5,702 nucleotides of DNA from Spirochaetaceae bacterium (GTDB lineage Bacteria; Spirochaetota; Spirochaetia; Treponematales; Breznakiellaceae), in the NCBI GenBank assembly GCA_031255655.1, contig JAIRSB010000159.1, positions 1 to 5,702 of the forward strand. The letters are read 5' to 3'. Of the stretch, positions 5,183 through 5,702 are shown in pieces. The notes under the pieces were generated by a model that was given only the letters and a program-made list of their open reading frames with translations, ran no database searches and was not told where the DNA came from. Each line of letters begins with the position of its first letter. Within the stretch, counting starts at the first letter, position 1. The translations under genes and the position numbers were made by a program.

Positions 5183-5702
5183 TTAGTTGTTCTGCTCCGG
5201 CAATTGGACGGTTGCCGGATTGTTGGTACCAATGACCGCGCTCTTAAGATGCACCAAATTGGTGTTTTGGGAAATCATGTTCAACAAACCGGATTTTTGT
5301 AGTTTAATCTTGCCTGTGATGTTGTTGGAACTGGATTTCATGAGTGTTACATAAAACCATGTTGTCTAATGGCGAAGGAGCCGCGTATGCTCTAAGCGTT
5401 GTTTGGGCTTCAATCGACCATTCTGTACCACTACCACCAACGGTAAATGGTGAATTCGGTGTATTAATGTTCAGCCGTCTGGTAACATCGGGAACCTCCT
5501 TTTTTTACTCGCCCTCCGACAGCGTGAGTGTAAATTGGTTAATAGCGACAGCCTTAAAACTAATCGTTACATTTTCTACATAGTGGGTGTTCCACCGCCG
5601 CCCTCATCTGCCGCTGGTTCTTCATCTGTGGGACATCCCACAATAAAAGCCGAAAACGCCAGCGTCATAGCCAGCGTTCCAATGATAATCAATTTGTTTT
5701 TT
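5183..5702 (-). pseudogene. Decayed lipoprotein gene, start beyond the right edge
   Basis: On the minus strand a Treponema-style lipoprotein can be followed across two frames. From the edge it reads KNKLIIIGTLAMTLAFSAF, then IVGC with a lipobox Cys and an acidic, Gly-rich linker (PTDEEPAADEGGGG). That frame hits TAG at 5576-5578, but the sequence carries on one frame over as YVENVTISFKAVAINQFTLT. This second frame is cut by TAA at 5505-5507 next to a run of seven A, then resumes in the same frame (KKEVPDVTRRLNINTPN and on through TEWSIEAQTTLRAYA). Near 5348-5360 a second one-base shift moves it to the frame ending LPEQNN with TAA at 5183-5185. The joined product is about 170 residues and beta-rich. 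Two shifts and a stop make it a pseudogene unless these are sequencing errors. The start codon should lie only a few bases outside the window. I cannot assign a function. Confidence 0.75.

Noticed and set aside
5505..5510. Programmed frameshift or stop readthrough at the seven-A run in the lipoprotein gene
   Set aside because: The frame is the same before and after the stop, and two other lesions are present, so decay or sequencing error is simpler.
5344..5583. Plus-strand open frame near the right end
   Set aside because: It is the opposite-strand shadow of the decayed lipoprotein gene, which has a clear signal peptide and continuous protein sense on the minus strand.

Overview
The window reads as chromosomal DNA of a host-associated spirochete, most likely a Treponema. 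Two genes carry spirochete-style lipoprotein signals (lipoboxes ALIGC and FIVGC, each followed by a short acidic or polar linker). Dispersed intergenic repeats are present, and GC-rich and AT-rich blocks alternate. The genus is an inference; only the lipoprotein style and the repeats support it.

Positions 1-1912 form one transcription unit. Four degenerate repeats, in register at exactly 22 bp, end directly at the -35 box of a sigma-70-like promoter. A SigI-family sigma factor follows. It overlaps by ATGA a very small RsgI-type membrane anti-sigma factor that has only a short His/Met-rich outer tail in place of the usual large sensor domain. After a structured 130-base gap comes a small exported protein, probably a beta-barrel or OB-like domain with a glycine-rich tail. 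The unit closes with a textbook intrinsic terminator. This looks like a compact sigma/anti-sigma signalling module plus a secreted partner, and it is the most interesting part of the window.

Positions 1913-2212 hold no gene that I believe. They contain a palindromic dispersed repeat and a second element resembling a widespread GTCATTGCGAG repeat.

Positions 2213-5093 carry a run of small accessory genes on the plus strand: an AT-rich lipoprotein, an NTF2/SnoaL-like protein with its own near-consensus promoter, a nitroreductase-family flavoprotein three bases behind it, a class I SAM-dependent methyltransferase preceded by a perfect 13-bp inverted repeat, and a GNAT acetyltransferase with a Cys-rich CWCMCWR motif. 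The strong AT bias of the first two against the GC-rich sigI unit suggests separate acquisition. No shared pathway can be argued; they look like single-gene accessory or detoxification functions.

Positions 5113-5702 hold hairpins and, on the minus strand, the decayed remains of a lipoprotein gene. It can be followed through two reading frames with two frameshifts and one in-frame stop, and its start lies just beyond the right edge.
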